Source of the DNA: Arsenophonus apicola | GTDB taxonomy: Bacteria > Pseudomonadota > Gammaproteobacteria > Enterobacterales > Enterobacteriaceae | DNA: 64,000 nucleotides | Reading direction: 5' to 3' | Assembly: GCF_020268605.1 (NCBI RefSeq) | Contig: NZ_CP084222.1 | Location: 2,294,001 to 2,358,000, forward strand | Shown: piece by piece, positions 50,567-59,901 of the stretch | How positions within the stretch are numbered: position 1 is the stretch's first letter | Layout of the letters: each line of letters begins with the position of its first letter | The notes under the pieces: generated by a model | The model's input: only the letters and a program-made list of their open reading frames with translations | What the model was told of the DNA's origin: nothing | Databases searched by the model: none | Translations under genes and position numbers: made by a program

Positions 50567-50628
50567 CGAAACCGTGTCGAAATTGTCACTTCCGACATTA
50601 TCCAATAATCTATTTAGGCGGTAGTACA

Positions 50629-50931
50629 TTAACTCAACATGATTATTTGCCGTAACCTAGCTTGCCCGGCTTCGCCAGTTTCAATGGTATGCGGCAAAGT
50701 ATGACTAATGGTAATTAATGGCGAGATGATAAGAATCAAAATGCCCGCAAATAAACGATAAATTAATCCATTACTAAAACCACAAAAGATAAAACGATGC
50801 AGATACCCTTTAGCAAAGGAGAGAAATTGGCAGATAAGATAACCGTCGCAGTTGTGATAGCGTGGAGCCAGACGAGCGAGAGAGTAGCCAGCCATAACAT
50901 CAGTTTTCTGGCTTAATGGTGAAAAGATCAT
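50629..50931 (-). CDS. hycA: HycA-like formate hydrogenlyase repressor, shortened
   Basis: 100 residues from ATG 50931, which has GGAG 9 bases upstream (an in-frame ATG at 50946 is possible). E. coli HycA is 153 residues and sits at exactly this place, first in the hyc operon. A spaced match to HycA is visible: S-x-K-x-D in LSQKTD, RL, AKGYLH, RFIFC and HTIE. The C-terminal 50 residues are missing. HycA counteracts FhlA, so a shortened form may repress less. The homology is judged by eye and is moderate. Confidence 0.5.
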   Translation of the reverse strand: MIFSPLSQKTDVMAGYSLARLAPRYHNCDGYLICQFLSFAKGYLHRFIFCGFSNGLIYRLFAGILILIISPLITISHTLPHTIETGEAGQARLRQIIMLS

Positions 50932-50968
50932 AGTGATTGACTCCATTTATAAAAAAATAACCTCACTA

Positions 50969-50984
50969 AGCAGTTCTCATGCCA
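50969..50984 (-). promoter_or_regulatory. Sigma-54 promoter of the hyc operon
   Basis: The minus strand reads TGGCATGAGAACTGCT: GG and GC elements are 10 bases apart, as required for sigma-54. It lies 23-38 bases before the hycA ATGs. Confidence 0.8.
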
Positions 50985-51059
50985 AAATATAATTATTTTA
51001 TTTTCATATAATTAAATAATAAAACAGCCAACAAGCCGGCCGGTTAAATTGTTATTTAG

Positions 51060-51077
51060 ATCTCATCGACATGAAAT
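51060..51077. promoter_or_regulatory. Candidate FhlA upstream activating site
   Basis: The segment is an imperfect dyad, ATCTCAT-CGAC-ATGAAAT, roughly like the FhlA target with ATTTCG/CGAAAT halves. It sits between the two divergent sigma-54 promoters. The match is weak. Confidence 0.3.
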
Positions 51078-51226
51078 ATCAGCAGCGGCTCATAATCTTG
51101 CGCTGTTTATTTTGTTACCGTGATAATTAATAGCAATAAAATAAACCTAGCGGCTGCATAACCGTTGGATAACACTTTTTTAATCTCCCTATTTATGTCA
51201 ATAAAAGACCTATCATTGCTAATGAA

Positions 51227-51242
51227 TGGCATCCATATTGCA
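51227..51242 (+). promoter_or_regulatory. Sigma-54 promoter of hypABCDE-fhlA
   Basis: TGGCATCCATATTGCA has GG and GC 10 bases apart and a perfect TTGCA -12. It is 32 bases upstream of the hypA ATG. Confidence 0.85.
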
Positions 51243-51273
51243 TTAATCAATGCAAACAGATGCTGGAGGCGTT

Positions 51274-51618
51274 ATGCACGAAATCACCCTCTGCCAACAG
51301 GCATTGGAACTTATTGAGCAACAAGTAGCACTAAGCAACGCAAAAAGGGTCACCCAAGTGTGGTTTAAAATTGGCGCATTTGCCTGCGTAGAAAGCAGTG
51401 CGCTGCAATTTTGCTTTGAGTTAGTCTGCCGAGGTACTGTCGCGGAAGGTTGCCAACTTCATTTAGAACAACAGCAAGCGGAATGCTGGTGCCGTCAATG
51501 TCAGCAATTTATAAAACTCATAACCCATCGTGTAAGGCTCTGTCCAAAATGTAATAGCCATAATCTCCATATTGTGGCGGATGATGGACTACAAATCATG
51601 CGGTTAGAAATAGAATAG
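51274..51618 (+). CDS. hypA: Hydrogenase nickel-insertion protein HypA
   Basis: 114 residues from ATG 51274 (MHEITLCQQ), the invariant family start, whose His2 binds nickel; an in-frame start at 51250 would disrupt this. The zinc site is CWCRQC...CPKC. It delivers nickel to HycE with HypB. The upstream GGAGG supports the start. Confidence 0.96.
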   Translation: MHEITLCQQALELIEQQVALSNAKRVTQVWFKIGAFACVESSALQFCFELVCRGTVAEGCQLHLEQQQAECWCRQCQQFIKLITHRVRLCPKCNSHNLHIVADDGLQIMRLEIE

Positions 51619-51627
51619 GAGTAAACC

Positions 51628-52500
51628 ATGTGCACCATTTGTGGTTGCGAACCAGGCAACCAATATATTGAAGGCGATCAGCGCAACCCACATTCGGCTT
51701 TTCGCAGCGCCCCGTTCTCTCCCGCGCCGCGTCAATCATTACAAATAAAAGCCATTCATAAAACTAGCCACATTGCTAGTGAACCGCTGGCCACTAACCT
51801 GGATTATGGCCAAGGTGAAGCGGGTACTCATGCGCCCGGTTTAAGTCAGCGCAAAATGCTGGAAATTGAAATTAATGTACTGGAGAAAAATAACCGCTTA
51901 GCGCAGCGCAATCGCCGCCAATTCATCGCTAATAAACAGCTAGCACTAAATCTGGTTTCCAGTCCCGGATCAGGCAAAACTACGCTACTGACCGAAACGC
52001 TTAAACTGTTACAAAACGATATTCCTTGCGCGGTTATTGAAGGCGATCAACAAACCACTAACGACGCCGAAAGGATCCGCGCCACAGGAACCCCAGCTAT
52101 TCAGGTAAATACCGGTAAAGGGTGTCATCTTGATGCACAGATGATCTTTGATGCCATGCAACGACTTCCACTGGCTGAAGGTGGGATTATGTTTATCGAA
52201 AACGTTGGCAATTTGGTCTGTCCTGCTGGATTTGATTTAGGCGAACATCACAAAGTTGCCGTCTTGTCGGTAACGGAAGGCGAAGACAAACCGCTCAAAT
52301 ATCCGCATATGTTTGCTGCCGCCTCCCTGATGCTGCTAAATAAGGTCGATTTACTACCCCACCTTAATTTTGACGTAGAAAAATGTATAGCCAGCGCCCG
52401 TCAAGTAAATCCACAGATTGAAATTTTGCAGGTATCGGCCACCACGGGTCAAGGGATGGACAACTGGCTAGCATGGTTGGAGAACCAGCAATGTGTATAG
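51628..52500 (+). CDS. hypB: Hydrogenase nickel-incorporation GTPase HypB
   Basis: 290 residues. The N-terminal high-affinity metal motif CTICGC is present; a variable linker (residues 20-85) is followed by the GTPase domain with P-loop SSPGSGKTTL, ENVGNLVCPAGFDLG and the NKVD specificity motif. No His-rich nickel-storage tract is seen. It overlaps hypC by 10 bases. Confidence 0.96.
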   Translation: MCTICGCEPGNQYIEGDQRNPHSAFRSAPFSPAPRQSLQIKAIHKTSHIASEPLATNLDYGQGEAGTHAPGLSQRKMLEIEINVLEKNNRLAQRNRRQFIANKQLALNLVSSPGSGKTTLLTETLKLLQNDIPCAVIEGDQQTTNDAERIRATGTPAIQVNTGKGCHLDAQMIFDAMQRLPLAEGGIMFIENVGNLVCPAGFDLGEHHKVAVLSVTEGEDKPLKYPHMFAAASLMLLNKVDLLPHLNFDVEKCIASARQVNPQIEILQVSATTGQGMDNWLAWLENQQCV

Positions 52501-52769
52501 GTATTCCCGGAAAAATTAGTCAACTAACTGACAGCATGTTAGCCAAGGTGGTGATCGGCGGGGTGATACGTGATGTCGATTTAACGCTTGTTGGCAAGCA
52601 TGACGAAAAGGGTAATAGTCGCCTTGGCCAGTGGGTGCTGATCCACGTTGGCTTTGCCATGAGCGTGATCGATGAACAGCAAGCGTTGGATACACTGGCT
52701 GCATTGCAAAATATGTACGACTTAGAGCCCGATGTGGGTGTCTTGCTCTATGGTGAGGAGAAGGGTTAA
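52491..52769 (+). CDS. hypC: Hydrogenase maturation chaperone HypC
   Basis: 92 residues from ATG 52491 (MCIGIPGKI), the family start with essential Cys2; the upstream start at 52473 is rejected. It carries the Fe(CN)2CO unit with HypD to the large subunit; the paralogue HybG could also fit, but this place belongs to HypC. Overlaps the hypB stop and touches hypD. Confidence 0.95.
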   Translation: MCIGIPGKISQLTDSMLAKVVIGGVIRDVDLTLVGKHDEKGNSRLGQWVLIHVGFAMSVIDEQQALDTLAALQNMYDLEPDVGVLLYGEEKG

Positions 52770-53890
52770 TGCGTTTCATTGATGAATACCGTGATCGACA
52801 AAAAGTGATGCAACTTATTGAAATTCTGAATCAGCGCGCTAAACATCTACCATACAGTGAACAACGACCTTTTCGCATTATGGAAGTCTGCGGCGGACAC
52901 ACTCATGCCATTTTTAAGTTTGGTCTGGATCAACTATTACCGAAAAATGTTGAGTTTATTCATGGCCCAGGCTGCCCTGTTTGTGTACTGCCAATGGCAC
53001 GTATTGATAGCTGCCTGGAAATTGCCAACCAACCACAAGTCATATTCTGCACTTTTGGTGATGCCATGCGTGTGCCAGGGAAAAATGGCTCATTGCTAAC
53101 CGCCAGAGCCGGTGGAGATGACGTACGGATTATCTACTCACCGATCGATGCACTAAAACTTGCCCAACAAAATCCGACCAAAAAAGTGGTTCTATTTGGG
53201 CTTGGATTTGAAACGACCATGCCAACCACCGCGATCACCTTAATACAAGCAAAAGCAGCTAACATTGATAACTTTTATTTCTTTTGTCAGCACATAACCT
53301 TGATCCCGGTACTAAAAAATTTATTACAACAGCCTGATAATAGTATTGATGCATTTTTAGCGCCCGGACACGTCAGTATGATTATTGGTATTCACGCGTA
53401 CAACTTTATTACGACACAATATCAACGTCCACTTGTTGTCGCTGGTTTTGAGCCAATTGATCTGCTGCAAGGGGTATTAATGTTAATTGAACAAAAAATA
53501 GCGGGCGCCAGTTGGGTTGAAAATCAGTATCGCCGTGTGGTACCTGACGCCGGCAACAGTAAAGCGCAAGCAGTGATGAAACAAGTATTCAGTATTAAAG
53601 GAACCAGCGAGTGGCGTGGCCTTGGCATGATACAACATTCTGGCGTTTACCTTAACACAACATATCAGCAATTTGATGCTGAACAGCATTTTCACTTATG
53701 TCCACCAACCGGTTATGATGATCCGCAGACCTATTGTGGCCTAGTACTAACCGGGCGTTGTAAACCTGTTCAATGTCCACGCTTTGGTCGACAATGTAAC
53801 CCGCAAAATGCATTAGGGGCTTTGATGGTTTCTTCCGAAGGTGCTTGCAGTGCTTGGTATCAGTACCGTTCTCAGGAGTATCAAGTATGA
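52769..53890 (+). CDS. hypD: Hydrogenase maturation protein HypD
   Basis: 373 residues. Scaffold on which the Fe(CN)2CO group is built. CGGHTHAIFK, GPGCPVCVLP and the C-terminal cluster region CKPVQCPRFGRQC plus SSEGACSAWY, all conserved, are present. Overlaps hypC by one base and hypE by four. Confidence 0.96.
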   Translation: MRFIDEYRDRQKVMQLIEILNQRAKHLPYSEQRPFRIMEVCGGHTHAIFKFGLDQLLPKNVEFIHGPGCPVCVLPMARIDSCLEIANQPQVIFCTFGDAMRVPGKNGSLLTARAGGDDVRIIYSPIDALKLAQQNPTKKVVLFGLGFETTMPTTAITLIQAKAANIDNFYFFCQHITLIPVLKNLLQQPDNSIDAFLAPGHVSMIIGIHAYNFITTQYQRPLVVAGFEPIDLLQGVLMLIEQKIAGASWVENQYRRVVPDAGNSKAQAVMKQVFSIKGTSEWRGLGMIQHSGVYLNTTYQQFDAEQHFHLCPPTGYDDPQTYCGLVLTGRCKPVQCPRFGRQCNPQNALGALMVSSEGACSAWYQYRSQEYQV

Positions 53891-54897
53891 AAACTATCAC
53901 CCTCGCCCATGGTAGTGGTGGGCAAGCGATGCAGCAACTTATCAATCAGCTGTTTATTCAAGCCTTTGCTAACCCGTTACTTAATGAGCAGGAAGATCAG
54001 GCGCGGATCCCATTACATTTATTAACTCAGCAAGGGGATAGACTGGCTTTTTCCACTGACAGTTATGTTATTGATCCGTTATTTTTTCCTGGTGGAGATA
54101 TTGGTAAACTGGCTGTTTGTGGCACTAGCAATGATGTGGCGGTGAGTGGTGCTTTTCCTCGGTGGCTCTCATGTAGTTTTATATTGGAAGAAGGATTAGC
54201 CATCGCCACACTGGAACGCATTGTTCATTGTATGGCAGCAACGGCAAAAGTTGCAGGTATCAGTATCGTAACCGGTGACACCAAAGTTGTCCCTCGCAAA
54301 GCGGCTGATAAAGTATTTATTAATACTGCTGGCATCGGTGTGATCCCTTGCCATCTGAACTGGGGCATGCGTCAGATCCAAGCTGGCGATCTGTTACTGA
54401 TTAGTAATTCGCTAGGCGATCATGGTGCCACCATTCTAAATTTACGAGAACAACTTGGTATGGAAGGCGATTTACAAAGCGATTGCGCCTTGCTAACCCC
54501 ACTAATCGAAATACTGCGTAACGAAGCTGGGATCAAAGCAATGCGTGATGCGACTCGCGGTGGCGTGAATGCTGTAGTTCATGAATTTGCTGCTAGTTGC
54601 GGCTGTGGGATCGAACTCAATGAAAACACGCTACCGATAAAACCTGCTGTGCGCGGTATTTGTGAGCTATTAGGTCTGGATCCTCTCAATTTTGCCAATG
54701 AAGGAAAGCTGGTCATCGCAGTTGAACGCAGTGCAGCAGAACGTATTCTGACGCGCATACAACAACATCCCTTAGGCTTAGACGCGGCAATTATTGGCCA
54801 AGTGGTGGCCCAGAAAGGAGTAAAGTTAACCGGACTTTATGGTATCAAACGTACACTCGATCTGCCCTACAGTGAACCATTACCCAGAATTTGCTAA
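53887..54897 (+). CDS. hypE: Carbamoyl-phosphate-derived cyanide maturation protein HypE
   Basis: 336 residues from ATG 53887 (MKTITLAHGSGG). It dehydrates the carbamoyl group placed on its C-terminal cysteine by HypF; the ending PRIC with Cys last is intact. PurM-like nucleotide-binding motifs (STDSYVIDPLFFPGGDIGKL, TRGGVNAVVHEFA) are visible. HypF, its obligatory partner, is not in the window. Confidence 0.96.
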   Translation: MKTITLAHGSGGQAMQQLINQLFIQAFANPLLNEQEDQARIPLHLLTQQGDRLAFSTDSYVIDPLFFPGGDIGKLAVCGTSNDVAVSGAFPRWLSCSFILEEGLAIATLERIVHCMAATAKVAGISIVTGDTKVVPRKAADKVFINTAGIGVIPCHLNWGMRQIQAGDLLLISNSLGDHGATILNLREQLGMEGDLQSDCALLTPLIEILRNEAGIKAMRDATRGGVNAVVHEFAASCGCGIELNENTLPIKPAVRGICELLGLDPLNFANEGKLVIAVERSAAERILTRIQQHPLGLDAAIIGQVVAQKGVKLTGLYGIKRTLDLPYSEPLPRIC

Positions 54898-54941
54898 TCA
54901 ACCACGCCACTAATTGGCAATTAATTTTCGGAATATGAGGT

Positions 54942-57029
54942 ATGTCGTATACACCGACAAGTATAAGCAGTGAACAAGATTTATTTGATATTACTCGCAC
55001 TTTACTGCAACAACCTGATCTCTGTGCGTTAGTCCAAGCGGTCAAAACCCATGTTCGGCAACTAAAATTGGCCGATCACGTTAATATACTACTGTGGCAA
55101 TTTGAACGCCGTAGAGTCTGCCTGTTCAGTGTTGACCATCAACAACAAGATATTCGCTATGAGGATGAAACCTTGCTAGCTTGTGGACCGATTCGCCATA
55201 TGCTTTCACGTCCAGATGTACTACATTGCCGCTATCAAGAATTTAACCAAACCTTGCCCCAACTTAATGAATTAAATCTCTATCCACTATTCAATTATTA
55301 CAGTCTGATGCCGTTAACAGCTGAAGGCAAAATATTTGGTGGCTGCGAATTTCTGCGCAGTACAAATGAACCTTGGACGGAAGAAGCCTTCTCACGACTA
55401 CAAACTCTTGCTCAAGTCATTAGTCTAGCAGTGGAACAGATCCAATTGCGTCTGAACAATAATATTAATTATGGCCACCTATGTCGTGAACGTGACGATT
55501 TTCGCTTGTTGGTAGCCATAACCAACGCTGTTTTATCCAAGCTAAATCTGGATGAACTGATCACTGAGGTTGCGCAAGAAATTCAGGCTAATTTTGCTAT
55601 CGATTCGATTAGCATCGTATTACGCAATAATCATAAAGAGAAACTTAGCGTATATTCAATCCATTATGTAGATAAAAATATTCCGCTCCATGATCAACGT
55701 GAGATAGACGAAAAAGGCACTTTATACCAAAAGGTTATGCAAAAAAAAGAGATACTGTTGCTAAATCTTCACCAGTGCGATAAACACTCAGCATGCGTTC
55801 GTATGCTATTTGAATTATGGGATAAACAGGAGCAAACCTTGTGTTTGTTGCCACTAATTTTTAGCAATCGAGTACTGGGGGTATTAAAACTGGCACAAGT
55901 TCAAGCGCCGGTTTTTAGCTCCTCGACGTTGAAATTACTGCGTCAAATCGCAGAACGTGTTGCGATTGCGGTAGATAATGCCCTTGCTTATCAAGAAATC
56001 CGCCGTTTAAAGCAACGATTGATTGATGAAAATTTAGCGCTGACGGAACAAATTAATAATGTCAGCACAGATTTTGGTGAAATCGTTGGTCAAAGTGACG
56101 CTATGATGACAGTTATGAAACAGGTTGAAATGGTAGCGCATAGCAATAGCACCGTTTTGATCTTAGGCGAAACAGGAACCGGCAAAGAGCTGATTGCGCG
56201 TGCAATACATAAACTTAGTGGTCGTAATAACCGGCGGATGGTAAAACTTAATTGTGCCGCCATGCCAGCAGGCTTACTTGAAAGTGATCTGTTTGGTCAT
56301 GAGCGTGGTGCATTTACTGGCGCTAACAACCAACGTATTGGTCGGTTTGAATTAGCAGACAAAAGCACGCTATTTTTAGATGAAGTAGGCGATATGTCAC
56401 TGGAACTTCAACCTAAGCTGCTAAGGGTATTACAAGAACAAGAGTTTGAACGTCTAGGTGGCAATAGGATCATTCGGACAGATGTGCGTCTTATTGCTGC
56501 CACTAACCGTAACCTTCGGCAAATGGTGGCAGATCGTGAATTTAGAGCCGATCTTTATTATCGACTGAATGTTTTTCCTATCTACCTGCCCCCATTGCGT
56601 GAGCGGCCAAAAGATATTCCATTTTTAGCCAAAGCGTTTACCTTTAAAATTGCCAACCGTCTTGGACGCAAGATTGACAGTATTCCTGCCCAAACCTTAC
56701 GGCTATTAAGTAAAATGGATTGGCCTGGCAATATACCTGAGTTAGAAAACGTGATTGAACGTGCTGTTTTATTGACGCGTGGTAATGTACTTCAGCTCTC
56801 ATTAACTGAAATCAACTTTAATGGCAATGAAACAAAAACCTCGATAAAGTGCATAAATAATAATTTTCATCCGATAGACGATGAATATCAACGTATTGTT
56901 GATGTACTAAAAGAGACGAATGGTGTTATTGCCGGCCCTAAAGGTGCAGCGCTACGACTGGGACTAAAACGCACAACATTACTATCACGTATGAAACGAC
57001 TTGGTATTGATAAAAATAGCCTGGTCTAA
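54942..57029 (+). CDS. fhlA: Formate hydrogenlyase transcriptional activator FhlA
   Basis: 695 residues (E. coli 692). Two GAF-type sensory domains (about residues 20-165 and 190-345), an AAA+ sigma-54 activation domain with GETGTGKE and the GAFTGA loop (about 385-615), and a C-terminal Fis-type helix-turn-helix (GPKGAALRLGLKRTTLLSRM). It binds formate and activates hyc and hyp from sigma-54 promoters. Last gene of the hyp operon, 44 bases after hypE. Confidence 0.96.
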   Translation: MSYTPTSISSEQDLFDITRTLLQQPDLCALVQAVKTHVRQLKLADHVNILLWQFERRRVCLFSVDHQQQDIRYEDETLLACGPIRHMLSRPDVLHCRYQEFNQTLPQLNELNLYPLFNYYSLMPLTAEGKIFGGCEFLRSTNEPWTEEAFSRLQTLAQVISLAVEQIQLRLNNNINYGHLCRERDDFRLLVAITNAVLSKLNLDELITEVAQEIQANFAIDSISIVLRNNHKEKLSVYSIHYVDKNIPLHDQREIDEKGTLYQKVMQKKEILLLNLHQCDKHSACVRMLFELWDKQEQTLCLLPLIFSNRVLGVLKLAQVQAPVFSSSTLKLLRQIAERVAIAVDNALAYQEIRRLKQRLIDENLALTEQINNVSTDFGEIVGQSDAMMTVMKQVEMVAHSNSTVLILGETGTGKELIARAIHKLSGRNNRRMVKLNCAAMPAGLLESDLFGHERGAFTGANNQRIGRFELADKSTLFLDEVGDMSLELQPKLLRVLQEQEFERLGGNRIIRTDVRLIAATNRNLRQMVADREFRADLYYRLNVFPIYLPPLRERPKDIPFLAKAFTFKIANRLGRKIDSIPAQTLRLLSKMDWPGNIPELENVIERAVLLTRGNVLQLSLTEINFNGNETKTSIKCINNNFHPIDDEYQRIVDVLKETNGVIAGPKGAALRLGLKRTTLLSRMKRLGIDKNSLV

Positions 57030-57293
57030 CGCTATTTTTGTTAAGCAAATAAATTTATTAAACAATCTTGCGGTCATGTAGGCAACAATGCGTGGCAATC
57101 TTGTTTTGCCTGTTAAGTTGATTACTATAAAACATAACAAATTACAGCCTATTTCCCTTAACTAGCAGTGTTCATTAACTTAATACTATTATTCTTCAGT
57201 CTATAAGATTTAATCAATTAAATGTTATTGAAATGTTAAATAATAAGTGTATTATTAATATCGATTTATATCACTTACTAATCGAGGTAATTT

Positions 57294-57485
57294 ATGCAAC
57301 TTTTAAAGAAGCACTTATTGCTCTTTTTTTTCTCCTATTTCAGTTTTTTTTTCATTGTCAATCATCAACCCAATAAAGAGTACATTCACTGCATACCAGC
57401 AAAAGAGGGGCATAATTGTATAGAAACAATAAATGGAAAAGCTACGCAAGCTGTTTACGTTATTGGATTAAAATTTTTAATTTAA
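57294..57485 (+). CDS. Small hypothetical membrane-anchored or secreted protein
   Basis: 63 residues with a good GAGGT ribosome site. An N-terminal hydrophobic, Phe-rich segment (residues 6-24) could be a signal peptide or anchor. The remainder is polar with two cysteines (HCIPAKEGHNCIET). No family is recognised. Confidence 0.45.
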   Translation: MQLLKKHLLLFFFSYFSFFFIVNHQPNKEYIHCIPAKEGHNCIETINGKATQAVYVIGLKFLI

Positions 57486-57640
57486 TAGCCATAAAACATC
57501 AATAATTAATAAATTAAACAGAGTAATTTTCTATTTTGCCTACTTTTTTATGCTATGAACAATTTGTTTTTCACTGGTAAGCAAATCCAGATAATTCGTA
57601 AAAATATTATCAATATTTAATTATTTTAGGAGAATAATTC

Positions 57641-57856
57641 ATGAAATCACCCGTTCAAATTTTCATCATTATTACACTTTTAATATTCTACTCTCTGCCT
57701 TCCTATGCGGGTTTTACTCAATGTTGCTACGGGATAGCAACAGCCTATACCGTTAATAAATTATTAACTAGCAATAATAAAACAAAGGCCGTTAATTGTA
57801 ATGAAGAACCTAAAGTATGCATCATTCAACCGCAGGATAAAAATAGTGCAAAATAA
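57641..57856 (+). CDS. Small hypothetical secreted protein
   Basis: 71 residues behind TTTTAGGAGAA. The N-terminus is a clear signal peptide ending SLPSYA, with probable cleavage before GFTQ. The mature part of about 48 residues has four cysteines (CCYG, NCNEE, VCII). No family is recognised. It lies 156 bases after another small secreted-type ORF and directly before IS copy 2. Confidence 0.5.
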   Translation: MKSPVQIFIIITLLIFYSLPSYAGFTQCCYGIATAYTVNKLLTSNNKTKAVNCNEEPKVCIIQPQDKNSAK

Positions 57857-58018
57857 ATTTATTCTAGTTTAACTTTTCATTAGTCATTTATTTTAAAATA
57901 ATTTCGTTAAGTTAAATGAATAATCATTAAAATTACATTTTAGGTAAGACTTTAAAATGTTAATTAATTGACATCCTCCCCCACCTTCACACTTCGTGAC
58001 TCAGGAGGGGGATTCCCG

Positions 58019-59241
58019 TTAGTCGGAGACTATCTGATCGCTCAGAAGCCTGGTTCCTGCTGCTGACGGCATTACTGCACCGTTCACTTCACAGGCTAAC
58101 ACGGCATGTCCTGCCGCTAAAATGTTACGAGCTCCGTTGATATCTGCGTTCTCTGTATACCCGCACTCAAGGCACTCGAATCTACTTTGTGATTGACGAT
58201 TTTCTTTCGCTGTATGACCACAACATGCACACCGTTGACTTGTATATGCCGGAGGCACAGCTAATACCTGACCACCGCGCCATAGCTGCTTGTACTCAAG
58301 CTGACGGCGCATTTCATACCAACCCTGATCCAGTATCGAACGGTTAAGTCCTGATTTTGCCCTGACATTCCGTCCGTGCTGCTCTTGTGTACCTTTTGCC
58401 GATTTCGACATGTTACTGACCTTTAAGTCCTCAATGACGATCATCGCGTGGTTTTGCTGATTTCACTGGTGACTTTGTGAAGGTAGTCTTTGCGGATATT
58501 GGTTATATGCGAGTGGAGACGTTGGATTTTTCGCTTCTGTTTTTCCAGTTATTGCTGAATTTAACTTTACAGCTTAACTGACGCTGGAATTTCGCCAGCT
58601 TTTTTTGGTTGGTTTTAAAACTGTTTACAGGTTCAAACACTGTGCCGTCTGACAGCGTGGCGAGTCTGGTTACACCTGCATCCAAACCAATCATTGTTGC
58701 TGACGAATGAGGCTGAATGTCCATTTCCAGTTCGACCTGAAACGATATATACCAGTGTCCCGCATGTTGGCTAACGGTTGCGTTTTTAATCTTACCGTAC
58801 AGCTTTTGCGACTGCCGGAACTTTACCCATACCAAACCTGACGGTAATCTCACTCTGCCATTATCGAGCTGACAATATTTATCAAAATTAACAAAACGAA
58901 CTGAATCACGCCCGTCATTTTTCCTTTTAAATACAGGAGCTTTTGCTGCCAGTTTTTTATCAAAGCAGCGTTTCCATGCCCCGTGCAGATCTTTGAGTTT
59001 CTGCTGAAGATTATCCGTGTAGGCTTCTTGCAAAAGGAATGTTCCGGCTTTTTTTTCCATTCTGTGAGCATCCGATTTAGTTCAAACGCTGACGGTAGTT
59101 TACCGCCGGATTCAATAATGCGTTGCGTCTCTGCTAGCCCGTAATTCCAGATAAAACGAGCGCATCCGCACAACTGCCGCAAACGTTGCGACTGTTTTCG
59201 GTTGGTTCGAGTCTGAATTTGTAGGCTTTTAGAATTAGCAT
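58019..59241 (-). pseudogene. tnpB: TnpB homologue, frameshifted (copy 2)
   Basis: Same gene as copy 1 with a different set of breaks: the shared N-terminal break, A8 near 59046 instead of A7, and lost bases in A runs near 58545 and 58454. An A6 run near 58958 keeps the frame where copy 1 lost it. The largest open parts are 59060-58503 and 58444-58019; they split the RuvC residues between frames. Confidence 0.85.
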
Positions 59242-59299
59242 TATTACTCAGTGTGTAGTAAATTATCTCACTATCTTACCGTATATCCGGTTAATTTCA

Positions 59300-59704
59300 A
59301 TGCAAAAATATAAAATCAACCGTTCAAGACATGCAGCGTTTCTTTTACATGTTCACCTTGTCTTTGTGACTAAGTACCGAAAGAAAGTACTCAGTGGCTT
59401 GCACTACAAAGCATTTCATCAGTATGCAGGTGAAGTGTGTCGCGACTTTGGGGCTGATTTAAAGGAAAGTAACGGAGAGTCCGATCACGTTCATATGCTG
59501 ATCGAGTACCCGCCCACAGTGCAGTTGTCAGTACTAGTAAACTCGCTGAAAGCGGTAACGTCTCGTCGTCTGCGTAATGAGTTTCTAGACTTGCGTGGGG
59601 CTTACGGCAAGCCAGTGTTGTGGTCTCGATCATACTTTGCAGGTTCGTGCGGGGGAGCACCGCTGGAAGTTGTTAAGCAATACATTCAAAATCAGCGTGG
59701 CTGA
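59300..59704 (+). CDS. tnpA: Y1 (HUH) transposase TnpA (copy 2)
   Basis: 134 residues, identical in sequence to the copy at 42302-42706, with the same HUH motif and catalytic tyrosine. It starts 58 bases from tnpB in the divergent direction. Could mobilise both copies. Confidence 0.95.
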   Translation: MQKYKINRSRHAAFLLHVHLVFVTKYRKKVLSGLHYKAFHQYAGEVCRDFGADLKESNGESDHVHMLIEYPPTVQLSVLVNSLKAVTSRRLRNEFLDLRGAYGKPVLWSRSYFAGSCGGAPLEVVKQYIQNQRG

Positions 59705-59901
59705 TCATTCTTCGGGCTTTTCAAGCCCGACCAAATTCCCCTCCCACCTTATGTCGGTGGGAGTACCCTTTGGAGGTTAAGATAGAATGAAAGCTATATT
59801 TAACGATTACTTAGTTTATGTCAGTTAGACTATTAATCTTTAACAATATTTTATATTTCACATTGCTAAATTAAAAAATTTAGTTATTTTCATCTGATTT
59901 T

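Larger units (their letters stand above)
57967..59783. mobile_element. IS200/IS605-family element, copy 2
   Basis: Same 1817-base unit and orientation as copy 1. The flanks differ (TTAATTA before the right end, AGAATG after the left end), which fixes the shared boundary. The copies differ only in A/T run lengths inside tnpB. tnpA is intact. Confidence 0.9.
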
